Both the position numbers and the translations under genes were made by a program. A stretch of DNA of 64,000 nt, taken from contig CASHTG010000004.1 in assembly GCA_949357655.1 (NCBI GenBank), forward strand, positions 868,001 to 932,000, in the 5' to 3' direction. Positions 44,248 to 55,400 of the stretch are shown piece by piece. The notes below the pieces were generated by a model, which had not been told where the DNA came from, did not search any database, and saw only the letters and a program-made list of their open reading frames with translations. This DNA is from Parascedosporium putredinis (lineage: Eukaryota; Ascomycota; Sordariomycetes; Microascales; Microascaceae). Within the stretch, counting starts at the first letter, position 1; every line of letters begins with the position of its first letter.

Positions 44248-46424
44248 CCTGCGAATTGATTTTTGATAGTACCTGCCTTTTAGAAACTGATGCTGAAAGA
44301 GAACGTGTCGAACTCAACCCAAATAACCAAATGTAAAAATCACAAAAATGAATGGAAATTTGTTTAAAGAACGGCTGGCAGGCACACCTCGATCCTAGAA
44401 AAGAAGCAAGAATGGCCAAAACATGACGATCTTGAAAACTTGAGATATAAATGATTGCTTCACTGCATCTTCCAACGTTGACCTCGACAAATTCCTTTCG
44501 AGATTCTCCACTCTGCTCTCCTGTCATTAGCGCGGGCACAAGGCGTACAAGGGTGGTTTGTTTCAAAACCACCTGGACAAACCCAGCACGCAGAGAGTCC
44601 GGCGTCTCGAACGGTTAGCGCCCGATGCATACTGGGGCGGAATTCTTCGGGCTAGGCCGGATAGATGCTGTGCGGCCGAGGTGGTCTACTCTATCCCCCA
44701 CACTTGTTCTCCGCAGAAGACCCCAAACCTCATCCCTTAATCTTTAAACGGCGAGGAATCCCCAAGAATCCACCTGTCACGATGCGCGTAGACGCCCAGG
44801 GTGGGCATCCATCGTTGGCCGTTTTGCTGCTTAAATCCTCTCGCCTTGAATCGAGTTACCTTTGCACGAGATCCAGTCTGACTTCCTCAGTCTCCAACCC
44901 TTTCGTTTGGCCTCGGGTAAAAGAGCAGAACTGGACAAGTGCAAAAGCAATTCTTTGCAAGAATTCAAATGGTTTCCGGTAAACCTGAAATAGTCGAGAT
45001 ACAATCGATCATGATTGGATTGGGGGTGAAGGACAGGCAAGACAGGCAACGGACAGCTCAATGCTCAACATGTACTTGGAGAAGCTCATGTGTTGATCCA
45101 CCTCATACCACGGGTAAGTGGCGCGATTGAAGATGGACCAATTGATGGATCTGTATTATTCAATTGCGAATGGCAAAGGCCAGCACTGATGTAAGAATCG
45201 CAACGCTTTCGGAAACTGCCAACTTGCAGGGATGCAAGCCAAAGCAGAACCGCCACCATCTCCGCCGCTTGGCCCAGACCTTGGCCATCGCGACTCGTCA
45301 AGCAGGTCTTGGGGCCAAGGCACCGCTTCTTGGCCGCCACGCCCGAGTTGCCGGGACTGACTATAAACGCCTCCACTCTCTTGGAGTCAAAATGATGCAA
45401 GTGCAGTATACATGGCCTGGAAGCCATGGACAGGATGATGCGCTGAAAAGCGTGGTGCAATCCTTGTTGAACAGCAGCGCACGCAAATCCGGGGTGGATG
45501 TTTCTGATACTTGGCACCACAACATTGAACCATTCGAAGATACCCCCAAGATATTGACGCCATAATCCAGGGTGATATTTTGGATTGACTCCAGGAACAT
45601 CAACTTTAAAAATAACCTTTTATTTCTTGTTCAATGGCACCGTGATAGACGTTTTCCCGGGCTCGGTTCCCCCGCTGGGGTCGAGTCGCGTCACATCCAG
45701 TCGGCCTTTGTGCGCGAACCAGTCCCAACGGGCCTCGGACAGCGGGAGAGTGGATATATGCAGTATGAGGACGCTGCGCCAGTGTTGGCGGCTTGGCACC
45801 AGTTGATCCTTGCCGCTGGGGGTGGAAAATGGCAGCTCCCGGTGGCTTGATTTCGCTGGGCGGGAGAGATTGGCGGGTTCCATCGAGAAAGTCGATGCGC
45901 AGATCGCCATCACCAAGTCAAGAACTCGTGAGGACGGATCAACATTGCACCGCCACGTCGCAGTATGCCCAGCGTTTTTAAGGAGGGGGTTTTTAGGGGA
46001 GAAACAGAGGTTTTGTGTGGTCTTCAAACGCCGGCGCTGCCCTGGTCGATTTTCTTCTTTTGTTCGATCCCTTGCCGAATCCTTCACTTTTATTTTTTTC
46101 AAGGAACGGATCGAGATCAAAACCAGTTGGGGAGCTTCCTCTGACGAAATGCATGAATCCTTCGGCTAGGCTACACGACTTTGATCTACAGATGCCTCAC
46201 ACTTTGTTGAATCCGTGCATCTCGATTAACGAATTACTCAGTCACGAAACCCACATTCCCGGCGCGACACACGACGACAGCAACGGACGATAGTTTACCG
46301 AAGAGAACGAGGCGACAGCGAATCGAGACGGAACACGGCAGAGAATCCGTGCGCCAAGGCTTCGAAAACAAACATCCCGAGCTGGCAAGCGAGGCCTTCC
46401 ACCCCAAAATACCCTCCGAGCACC
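44248..46424. other. 2.2-kb gene-free spacer
   Basis: Divergent upstream region of the DUF1996 gene and the second membrane protein gene. Open frames around 45164-46169 on both strands are unsupported. No tRNA or long repeat seen. Confidence 0.45.
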
Positions 46425-47763
46425 ATGGCCTCCCCGACGACGAACCTAGGGCCCCTAACCACGGTCTTCCAACCCCCGAGCGACTGCGGCATCAACTTCA
46501 ACATCCGCACCTCCGGCGGTTTCCGCGGGGACTGGGGCAAATCGTGCCGCGCGGTCGGCGACGGGGAAACACGCTCATCCTCGGCGCCGCGTCGTCGTGT
46601 TTCCCCACCGCGCTGGGGTCCTACCTGATGGGCGATGACTATCTCGAAACCATGGCCGTCTTCTCGCCCGGCAACCTTTGTCCCATCGGGTTCACGACGG
46701 CGTGTAGCGTCGTGCGCGGGGATCCGGAGCCGACGACGGACGGGATACTGACGACGGCGAGCTGGGCGATTTGGAATATGCTGGACGAGGGCGAGACGGC
46801 TTTCAACTGTTGCCCCAGGTATGATGATGCATTTCCCCCTTGCCTATTTCCCCTTTCACCTTGGTTCTTTCATTCCACACGCATGTGTCCCCTTGATTAA
46901 AAGACTGGCGCTCATCATTTGATGTTCCCGGCTATAGGAGCTTCGGCTGCGCAGAGGACGACGCCCTCAAGTGCACATTCACCGGATCCCGCGGCGCCAG
47001 AGTATCAGGAATCATGTACGAAGACGAGTGCGAAACCAAACCCACCACCCTGACCGTAGCGAGCGATCAGGACGGACCCGCAGCCTACGCGACGCGAGTG
47101 CTCCTCGTCGTGGGCAGCGACGACCCCACGAGGCCAACCGCCGCGGGGGCTCTGAAACCGGCCGGGCGTCGGCTTCCGTAACCGGCCGGGCGTCCTCGCT
47201 TCCCACACCCTCCGGCGGGCTGACAACGGGAGCCAAGGTGGCCATCGCGCTCGGCGTGACCATCCCTTTACTCTTCGTCGCGACGGCCGTCATCACCCTC
47301 ACGTGCATATTCAAGCGCAGGCGGAAAGCGCGCGCGGCGCATCTCGCCCAGATCCCCAACTACCCTCAGCCGGGGCAGTCGGGGTATTATTACGTGGGTG
47401 GACCCGGCGTCCCCGTCCCCGTGCCTGGCGGGGTTGTCGCCGCCAAACCGGAGCTAGAAGGTACCCCGAGTGGTGCCGACGGGCCCGCACGGCACCATGT
47501 ACCACAAGGCAGAGCTGGGCAATACGGCGCTAGCCGGGCAGCAGCCGTTGCCCCCGCAAATGTACCCGCCACAGTCGTCGACGCCGTCGAGCAGCGGGGA
47601 TGGCGGAGGGGTGGCGCAGCAGTATCAGCAGCAGCAGCAGCAGCAGCAGCAGGCGCCGCTTCATGGTCAGCAGCTTTCCGGGGTGCCGGAGCACGTGCGG
47701 TCGGAACTTGTTGGATCGGCGGTCCATGGGGGACCCGCCGTGAACACGCATCCTAATACTTAG
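46425..47763 (+). CDS. single-pass membrane protein with Cys-rich ectodomain and poly-Q tail
   Basis: The start M-A-S-P-T-T-N-L-G (46425) leads into a Cys-rich domain (F-S-P-G-N-L-C-P-I-G-F-T-T-A-C, F-N-C-C-P), then an intron (46819-46937) to S-F-G-C-A-E-D-D-A-L-K-C. A Ser/Thr-rich linker precedes one transmembrane helix (V-A-I-A-L-G-V-T-I-P-L-L-F-V-A-T-A-V-I) and the basic stop F-K-R-R-R-K-A-R. The cytosolic tail has M-Y-H-K-A-E-L-G and a run of nine Gln (CAG repeat). It has the same architecture as the gene at 25955-26861. Frame changes lie near 46550, 47150 (G run) and 47470. The family is uncharacterised; membrane-receptor-like layout is all that can be said. Confidence 0.72.
47626..47652 (+). 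repeat. (CAG)9 coding microsatellite
   Basis: Nine perfect CAG codons in the cytosolic tail of the membrane protein, preceded by two more CAG around a TAT. It encodes poly-Gln and is likely length-variable between strains. Confidence 0.92.
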
Positions 47764-49562
47764 AGGGCACATGAGAAATTGACAGGTGGAGACGGGCATG
47801 GCAGCGAGGGTGATCTCCATTACTTGTTGGAATTACGAGTGACGGGTTGAAAGGTCACCGGAAATACCAACGAAGCGTAAATGTACGTGTAATGTGTATG
47901 AATATTTTCTTGGGAGTAAGAAATGGATAAAATCCATTTCGCAATCCATCGTAAATGTAGACGAGGCCCTGTCAGATTGTACGAAATTGATTATTTCGTC
48001 GAGATTGTGATACCGACCAGTCGTCGCGTCCATAGATCCATCCACGGATGCATCCACGGGATGCACTCATTCATCCGCCCATTGACTGGAGCGAGACATT
48101 TGATCGAGATATTGAGACACTGCTCTCTCTCCCCACGCTTGTTGTCCGTGGGAACCTGCAAGGGCGAGGTGTGCTCCCCCGGCTGTGCTGGGGAAGAGCG
48201 CTGCGTTTTTCCCAATTAGGACAAGCGTCTTCGAGAAAGAACGGCGCCCCAATGCCTCAATGAAGAATAGCAAAAGGATGGGCGGGAGGCGATTGCTGAC
48301 GACAGTTGGTGTGGCGTTCTCTTTTGTTCTTCTTCCCTTTCCGGGAAACGGCACGTTTTTCTGCAGATCGAACCAGTGTGGATGTTCTCCATCCATGTTC
48401 CTTTTCTCAGCCCAAGCCCTGTGGAGAGAGCCACTTGTGGTGTAATGATGCGATCAGCGGCTGGTCTTCCGGGAAGATCGACTCGCCAAGAACCGATCCT
48501 TCAGAGGAAACCGCCTACGTTCTATGGAGCTATCTGGATGTAGCCCTGGCTATAACCCGCCCCGGGAAGAACAAAGGCTGGACCAACCTACGCAATGCCC
48601 AAATCCTTCCAGCGCTGCGTTTAGCGTTATTGGTTAGGGCCTCAAATTTGGATGTTCGCTTGTTCGTTTCGGACAGCAACCTGGGGGAGTTATTTTTGGA
48701 GAAAAGCAGAACGCGCAGGATGAGCGGGACGGACACAGATCGGACAGGACAAACGACGGGCAGCACGTACATAGTGTACAACGCAACGCGCAACGCACCC
48801 CCTCCTCCCCGGGCAAAAGCACAATGACATGGTCCAGGCTCGTATACGGGCTGTGGAACACCACATGTAGGGAAAGGATAAGGGATAATCAAGGCAGTGT
48901 TATTTTTCTTTTTACCCACATGTCGCCCTTGTTTTTTGTTCCTTTTTCCTCTTTCAGTCTACATGGACGTGCATGTGCAATGTTTTGTTGGTCGTTGGCT
49001 TCCCGATGCTCTGTTCACTAAACCCAAGCGGCACATCACTCCCGTTTCGGGCAGCTTTGGGTGGGCCTTTGCCTTCAATGTTGTTCCTCTCTTTTTTTTT
49101 TGGTCCAACATTGGAATCCTTGACGCCCCCGAAGGAGGCGGGGAATAGGCTCATCGGCCCCCTTCTCGTTGGGCAGACCGCGTCGGGTCTTGGCAGTGTA
49201 ATCGGAGCCTCTCTGAACTAGCGGTAGGGCCGGGGGATGGCCAAGAACAGCCATGATCTCATCCGTCTTCGTCGACAACAAGGGGAGGCTTGCTGCTCAC
49301 ATTCTCTCGGAGCTGTCAAGCGCGGCGTAGAAATTGTCCGACGCTTGAACATCTCCAACATCTATAAAGACGTCCGCATTCCCTTTGGAATCCATCATCT
49401 CGTGTTTTTGTCTCGTATATCAATTCATCTCACGCCTTCAATCTATCTGCAGCACATAGATACTCCACTCAAGGGTTCTTCTCACCAGAACTTTTTTTCT
49501 TTTTTCTTTCCAAGACTCAATTCGCCTCAACTTCCTCATCTCGAGGATTCACCAATTCCACC
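47764..49562. other. 1.8-kb gene-free spacer
   Basis: No supported gene. A repetitive GGATCCATCCACGG-like patch lies near 48025-48075. The final 200 bases are the promoter and pyrimidine-rich leader of the peptidase gene. Confidence 0.45.
49363..49368 (+). promoter_or_regulatory. TATA box of the peptidase gene
   Basis: TATAAA lies 195 bases upstream of the ATG at 49563, followed by a long C/T-rich leader. Confidence 0.5.
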
Positions 49563-51557
49563 ATGAAGAACCTAGGCAGAGCATCGCTCTTGGTCGGTCT
49601 CTCGACCCTGGCCAGCGTCGACGCCACTCCCGTCCGGCGCGGCGGCAAGCTCGAGTGGGGACCTTGCGAGCATGAGACCCGCGGCCTCCCGTCCAGTGCA
49701 GCAAGTTGAACGTCCCGCTCGACTACACGGACAAGTCGTCGAACAAGACCCTCGAACTCGACCTCATCAAGTATCCCGCCCAGAACGGCCCCTCCCAAGG
49801 GTCCATCTTGCTCAACTTTGGAGGTCCCGGCCAGGATGGCCTCAACAGCATGGTCGCTTATGCGCCCATCCAGGCCCCGTATGTTTATTTTCCCTCCTCT
49901 CTAACCCTACTCATCAAACGATGCATCGTGCATGCATAGATGGTCAATTTTGACCCCTTTGTCTTTTCTGGTCGTACTAACTGAATTCATCCATCTAGCA
50001 TCACTGGCGGACAATTTGATCTCATCAGCTGGGACCCTAGGTAAGCGACAATTCCCACTCCCTCCGGGATTCCATCATCCTCCCATACGGCCCGTGACTA
50101 ATGTGAGCACACTTGCAGGGGCACCGGCAACACTCTTCGATTCGCATGCTTCGAACCCGAAGAGATTGGCACGCAGTACGCTCAAGGCGTGCCCGACGCT
50201 TCCGACACGGCTCCCGGGCAGGTCTGGGCAGAGGCCCAGATCCTCGCCAAGACCTGCGGAGAGACGCAAAAGGCCAACGGCGGCCTTGTCGGCATGGCCT
50301 TCACGTCGAGGGACATGATTGAGATTGTGGATGCGCTCGAAGAGGACGGCCTTCTTCGATACTGGGGTACGTGAATGATCACTTGGCACTAATTGTCGAG
50401 GACATCTTGCCGGAAGATCACCTTTACTAACCTTGTTTCTTTTTGTCACTCAAGGCCTCTCTGGCGGTACGGCTCTCGGCGCGACCGTGGCAGCCATGTT
50501 CCCCGAGAGAGTTGACAAGATCATTCTCGACGGTGTCATGAACTCTCACCAGTACTACCACTCTTTCGGGTAAGCCTTTTCGTCCCATCCCAACACCTCT
50601 AAGCTACCAAAGTGTCCATGTCACACTGGTCTTTTCCAGCAACACCCGCTGACTTTGAACCCCGCCACCACAGAGAAACCCAGCTCCTCGACTCCAGCGA
50701 CGAGACCTTCGACGCCTTCCTCGACGCCTGCGTCGCCACCCCCAACAAGTGCCCCTCGGCACCCGCTTCGACACCGCCGACGAGCTCAAGTCCGCCATCG
50801 CCGACTTCTTCGAGGACCTCAAGTACAACCCCATCCCCTTGTTCGTCAACGGCACGCCCCCATGGTGCTCGACTACAGCATCGCCAACACCCTCACCCTC
50901 AGCACCCTCTACCGCCCCAACTCCTACCAGAACCTGTCCAGGGTCATCGACGGCCTCCTCGACGGCGATACCTCGCCCGTCGCCGACGTCTTCTTCGGAC
51001 CCGGCGCCGCCGCCGTCCCCAAGCAGGCCGAGGCCATCCTCGGCATCCGTTGCGGCGACAAGATCCCCGCACCGACAAGCTATCCGACCTCGACGCCATC
51101 GAGGAGGAGTTCCGCCAGGAGAGCAAGCTGTTCCCCGGTTTCGCCCGCGGCTACTACGTCTACGCCTGCGCGTTGTGGCCGTTTGAGGCCAAGGAGCGGT
51201 ACGAGGGCGACTTCCACGTCAAGACCAAGAACCCTCTTCTCTTTATCGGAAACACCTACGATCCCGTCACGCCCTTGGCTTCGGCCAAGAACATGAGCGC
51301 TGGCTTCGAGGGAAGCGTTGTTCTTCAGCACAACGGTTTCGGAGTAAGTTTCTTACACCTTCTTAATCCCTTCCGATTTTTCTTTTTCACTCCTTATTCG
51401 CCCGTGCTGACAACCAGAGTAGCATCTCTCCTTCACCCAGCCCTCCAACTGCACCATCAAGGCTATTCAGAAGTATTTCGCTAGCGGTGAGCTGCCCGAG
51501 GCCGACACCGTCTGTGAGCCCAACTTGCCCCTGTTTGCCGAGGACCCGGAGATTTAG
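49563..51557 (+). CDS. secreted tripeptidyl aminopeptidase-like serine hydrolase
   Basis: Alpha/beta-hydrolase with TAP-like C-terminal domain (PF08386), expected to release peptides from N termini outside the cell. Signal peptide: M-K-N-L-G-R-A-S-L-L-V-G-L-S-T-L-A-S-V-D-A. Introns: 49879-49998, 50041-50118, 50367-50454, 50570-50639, 51354-51422. The oxyanion block is L-L-N-F-G-G-P-G. The nucleophile elbow is W-G-L-S-G-G-T, the acid is in G-N-T-Y-D-P-V-T-P-L, and the late His is in N-G-F-G-H-L-S across the last intron. At least five frame breaks (near 49690, 50655, 50756, 50862, 51070) are mostly explained by one missing C in a C run. Length about 560-600 residues, normal for the family. Its 3' end faces the MFS gene, 339 bp away; that gap shows only AT-rich 3' sequence. 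Confidence 0.87.
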
Positions 51558-51896
51558 ATCCGACCAAAGGTCATGATGCATTATGATTAGATCGCAGTCT
51601 ATTATTTTTTTCGTTTTGTTCTTTCCATGTCTTGCTCTGTTTCTTGTCCTTCTGAGCGCACATGTAGTGCAAGGATAACATAATTTCTATTGTGGTGGGG
51701 ATTGTTATTGTCATCATTGATAGATGTAGAGATTGAGCTCTTTCTATACTCATAATTTACCGCAGTCTCAATCATTCTTCGGGAAAAGTGACAATGATTA
51801 CATCCAGTATTCCTCAATACATGTATCATCGAGTAGCCAGTTTAATTGAAAGAATACTCGTCAAAATACTCCCCTCGGCGCATAATTTTATTCACT

Positions 51897-53632
51897 CTAT
51901 TTGACTGGCCTCCAGACACCAGGCATCATTGCCCAGAGGATAAACATTCCGACCAACAGCGCCACAATGATGGGCTGCAACACCGCAACGCCCGCCTTGG
52001 AAGCAATGGCCCCAGTTAGGAAGGGAAAAGCAGCCGAGCCAGCTTGGCCGATGCTGGACGAGAAGCCTGCACGTACATCAAAAACAACGTTAGCTGAAGG
52101 ATCCACTGTGATGAGCACACTGCCATCGATGTGATTGACAACTCTACTATCTAGCATAAGATGGCAAACTTACCGAGAGTTGCTACGTGCATGTCCTTGG
52201 GCAGCAGCCTCGTAATGACGGATACGCCCGCCGGGTAGAATGGCCCGATGACGAACCCCAAGATGCTCACCACGACAGCGTTGGCGATGATGTCGGGGAT
52301 AAACCAAAACATGAGCTGCAGAATGAGCCCGATGATGATGTAGGCGAAAATCATGGCGCGCTCTCCGAGCTTGTTCGTGATGTCGGCCAAGAGGATGCGG
52401 CCGAGAAAGAGGCCGGCCCAGAAGCCAGACGCGACGTAGCCGACTTTGCTGGGGACGCCGTTTCGGACCCGGATAAGGAACTCGACGACCCAACCTAAAA
52501 GCCCCGAGCTTGATTAGCAGCCAACAATAATAACCCAATTACCTATGAGTACATGTAGGGATCAAGGCAATTGGAAGAGGGACAATTACTTACCTCCTAC
52601 GGTGACCTCGGCCCCAACGTACAAAAACCAAAACATGCTCAAAATCCAAACACTCCTCTGCGAGAGCGCCTTCTTCATCTGCTCCCCGGCATTACGCGCC
52701 GTCGGCCTCTTCAACAGCTCGCGGCGGAACGCAAAGAACAGGAGGCCCATGTTCGCCACGGAGGCGCCGAGCAAGACGAGGTAGTAGTAGTGCCAGTACG
52801 TCGTTTTCGAAGCGAGCGTCGTGGCCACCATGGGCGTGATGAAGGCGCCGAAGCCGTAGGCGGCGTGCACGACGCCGAGCCAGCGGTGGGCGTTTTGCAG
52901 CCCCGCGGCAAAAGTGTTGACCTGGGCGCCCTGGTAGGCCACGCCAAGCCCGGTGAAGAAGAAGGAGCACACGAAGAGCGGGAAGGGGGTTTCCAGCTCA
53001 TGAGGGAGTACCCGACGATTTGAAAGGCCACGCCCACCATAAAGGTCGCGCCCATGCCGAGGAAGGAGGTGACGTGCGCGACGGTGAAGGCGGCGGTGAG
53101 CCAGCCGGCAAAGTTTACCAGGTACACGAGGGCTACGAAGAGGGTGCCGATGTTGTAGGCTGGCTGTATGTAGGGGATCAAGGCCCCGGTGGTGGCATCT
53201 GTTGTGCAAGGGCGGGACAAAATCATGGTCAGTTTTCACAAAGAAAAATCAAAAAGTGGCGGTTTGATGGTCTCGTATTTGAGTGTGCGTTGTGTGTGAT
53301 ATTGGCGTTTCAAGCATGATGATGGCGGAGACAGCAGACGACAGGAAAAACGAGAGAGGGAACGGTACCATTCATTCCAGCCACAATCAAGGCAAAACTG
53401 CTGGCTACAATCTTCAAGACAGGCAGGAGTAGACGCCCTGGTCCTGAGATCCGGACTCTTGATCCTCCGGGGGCGTTTGGGAGTGGAGTTCATGGCCCCG
53501 GGAGGATGAGATGGTGCGATGAAGATATGGCACGTCCTCGGTCGCTCGCGAAAGACTGCGAGTGGCAGGCGGAAGCGGCACCATGGGCACCAGCGGCACC
53601 TCGACGAGAGTCTGTTGGCTTTGATAAGCCAT
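51897..53632 (-). CDS. MFS transporter (fucose permease/BSC6-like)
   Basis: Multi-pass transporter of the major facilitator superfamily. From the start M-A-Y-Q-S-Q-Q (53632), an 80-residue polar N terminus is followed by helices such as V-A-S-S-F-A-L-I-V-A-G-M-N-D-A-T-T-G-A-L-I-P-Y, the pattern of the fungal BSC6-like group. Introns: 53199-53368, 52495-52593, 52077-52173. Later family marks are F-F-F-T-G-L-G-V-A-Y-Q-G-A-Q and G-F-W-A-G-L-F-L-G-R-I. The last helix is V-A-L-L-V-G-M-F-I-L-W-A-M-M-P-G-V-W. Frame breaks lie near 53420 and at the G run near 52985 (one base missing). Twelve helices are expected at about 480-500 residues. Substrate unknown; sugars or small organics are usual for relatives. 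Confidence 0.86.
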
Positions 53633-53911
53633 GGTGAGAAGTACGCACACAGGGTTCTTCTCCCTTTTTCAATTATTGTGTAGTTCTCAATATAGGTTAA
53701 GTGGGAGAAGAGGGGCGGGAATGATTAAAAATTCAAACAAGAATAAAGGCGACCGGAATTGTTCACGGTGGGTTTCTTCTCTCAAAGGTGGGCTGTGGGA
53801 GAGCTTTTAAGAAGAACGCCACCTATTACTATGACCCACGGTGCAAATTCTCGTGAGAAATATTACAAAAATGGGAGCAAAGAGGGCTGGATACGAGAAC
53901 AGCGGACCAAG

Positions 53912-53946
<35 letters not shown>

Positions 53947-55400
53947 GGGTGATATACCCTCGTCACCCCGACGCTCTTTGTCAGCGTTGGGCCCCCGGTT
54001 CTCGTGAGGCCGGAGCCATGGAAAGCTCTTCCGGCTCGCCGTGCTGACGGAAGAGTTTCTTCATTCGCTCGTGTTGGCTCTCCACCCGGTTATATCTGTG
54101 CTGAACCGGGGGAGCCCAGATTTCCAAAGAGCGCTGACCAGATTAGGAAATTTCCCTTTTAGGGAATTCTTAAATTTTTCTTCTTGTCAAGATGCTGGGT
54201 CTACCTCGGTACATCGACCGATTTTGGCAAGTCTACATCAACTCGTCTGGTGCTGGGTCCGGACATCCCCAGACCACAAGCCCTGAGAATTACCGAATCG
54301 GGACTATCTCGCACGTCTTCCATTATTAATACAGCGAGGAGGGGCCCATGAGAAAAGCAAAAAGATGAGTCGGGCCGTCAGAACCCTGCGCGTGGTCAGG
54401 CGTATCGGTGGGTTGCGGCGGTGGCCATGCTTGGTGACTAGTCTTGCAGCGAATTGGCGAGGAAGACGGCGTCCGAGACCCATTTTTGGGGGCACGATGC
54501 AGGTTTGACGCCTCAGACTATCTGCGTTTATTCGTGGCTTTGCCGGTATCAGTACATGGAGCAAACGTCCTTCCCCCATCGTGTCAACTTGTGGATCTCG
54601 GGTTCTTGGCTGGATCCATCCATGGATCTAATCTATCGAAGGACCGAGTTCCTCCAATACTTGCGTACTAACCTAGGTACTGTGCTTTCTTCGGTCGTCA
54701 CAACTGCCTCTTCATCGGGTTATCTCATGCGATATATATACATCAACACATCTTGTTAGAGCACATACGTCAATATAGTAGTGATAGAACGTGTCCTCAC
54801 GCCATATCCTTCCAGGGTCCTGCGGTGGAGAAAATATTGAGGAGAGCGATACCTTGGCATGTCATGCTGGTAGAATCTTGGGTAAATTCCACGAGCCAAA
54901 TGCCCATAGTCCGAATAATAGTCCGGTCGCCCTTTTCTTAGCTCTCTTAATCGTGTCGTCGAAGCCGGTTCCGATTGGAGAGCGGACAATAGCTAAGCTC
55001 AGGGTTACCGATCCATTGAGTACAGACTGCCAGGTACCTCTACCGTATATTCACAGCTATGGACATTTAGAAAATGCACCTCACCACATTAAAGAGCGCC
55101 GGTTTGGGAATCAAGTTTATTTGTGTATGGACAATACGTATACAATCTCGGAAACGCCAACTTGACAAGATAAATGCGTGAAAGAAGAGTTGAAACTGTG
55201 ACGAAACAAGACAAGATAAGGAAAACTAAAAAGAAAAGCGAACAACACAATAAAGAAAACCAAAAATAGTCTAAGTATGCCACGCTCCCATGTGTCCGTG
55301 ATGTGCGTCCAAAGAAAATAAAAACAAAAGAAATTCAAAGAGGAAAGGAAAGGAAATAGGTGCAAGGTGCCGCCATGGCCCCGGACAACCCCGAGTCACT
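53633..55400. other. 1.8-kb gene-free spacer
   Basis: Upstream of the MFS gene and downstream of the NLR gene. It holds the GA microsatellite at 53916-53943 and an A-rich, C/T-poor stretch at 55190-55350 adjoining the NLR stop. No supported gene. Confidence 0.5.
53916..53943. repeat. (AG)n microsatellite
   Basis: About fourteen uninterrupted AG units. Confidence 0.9.
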
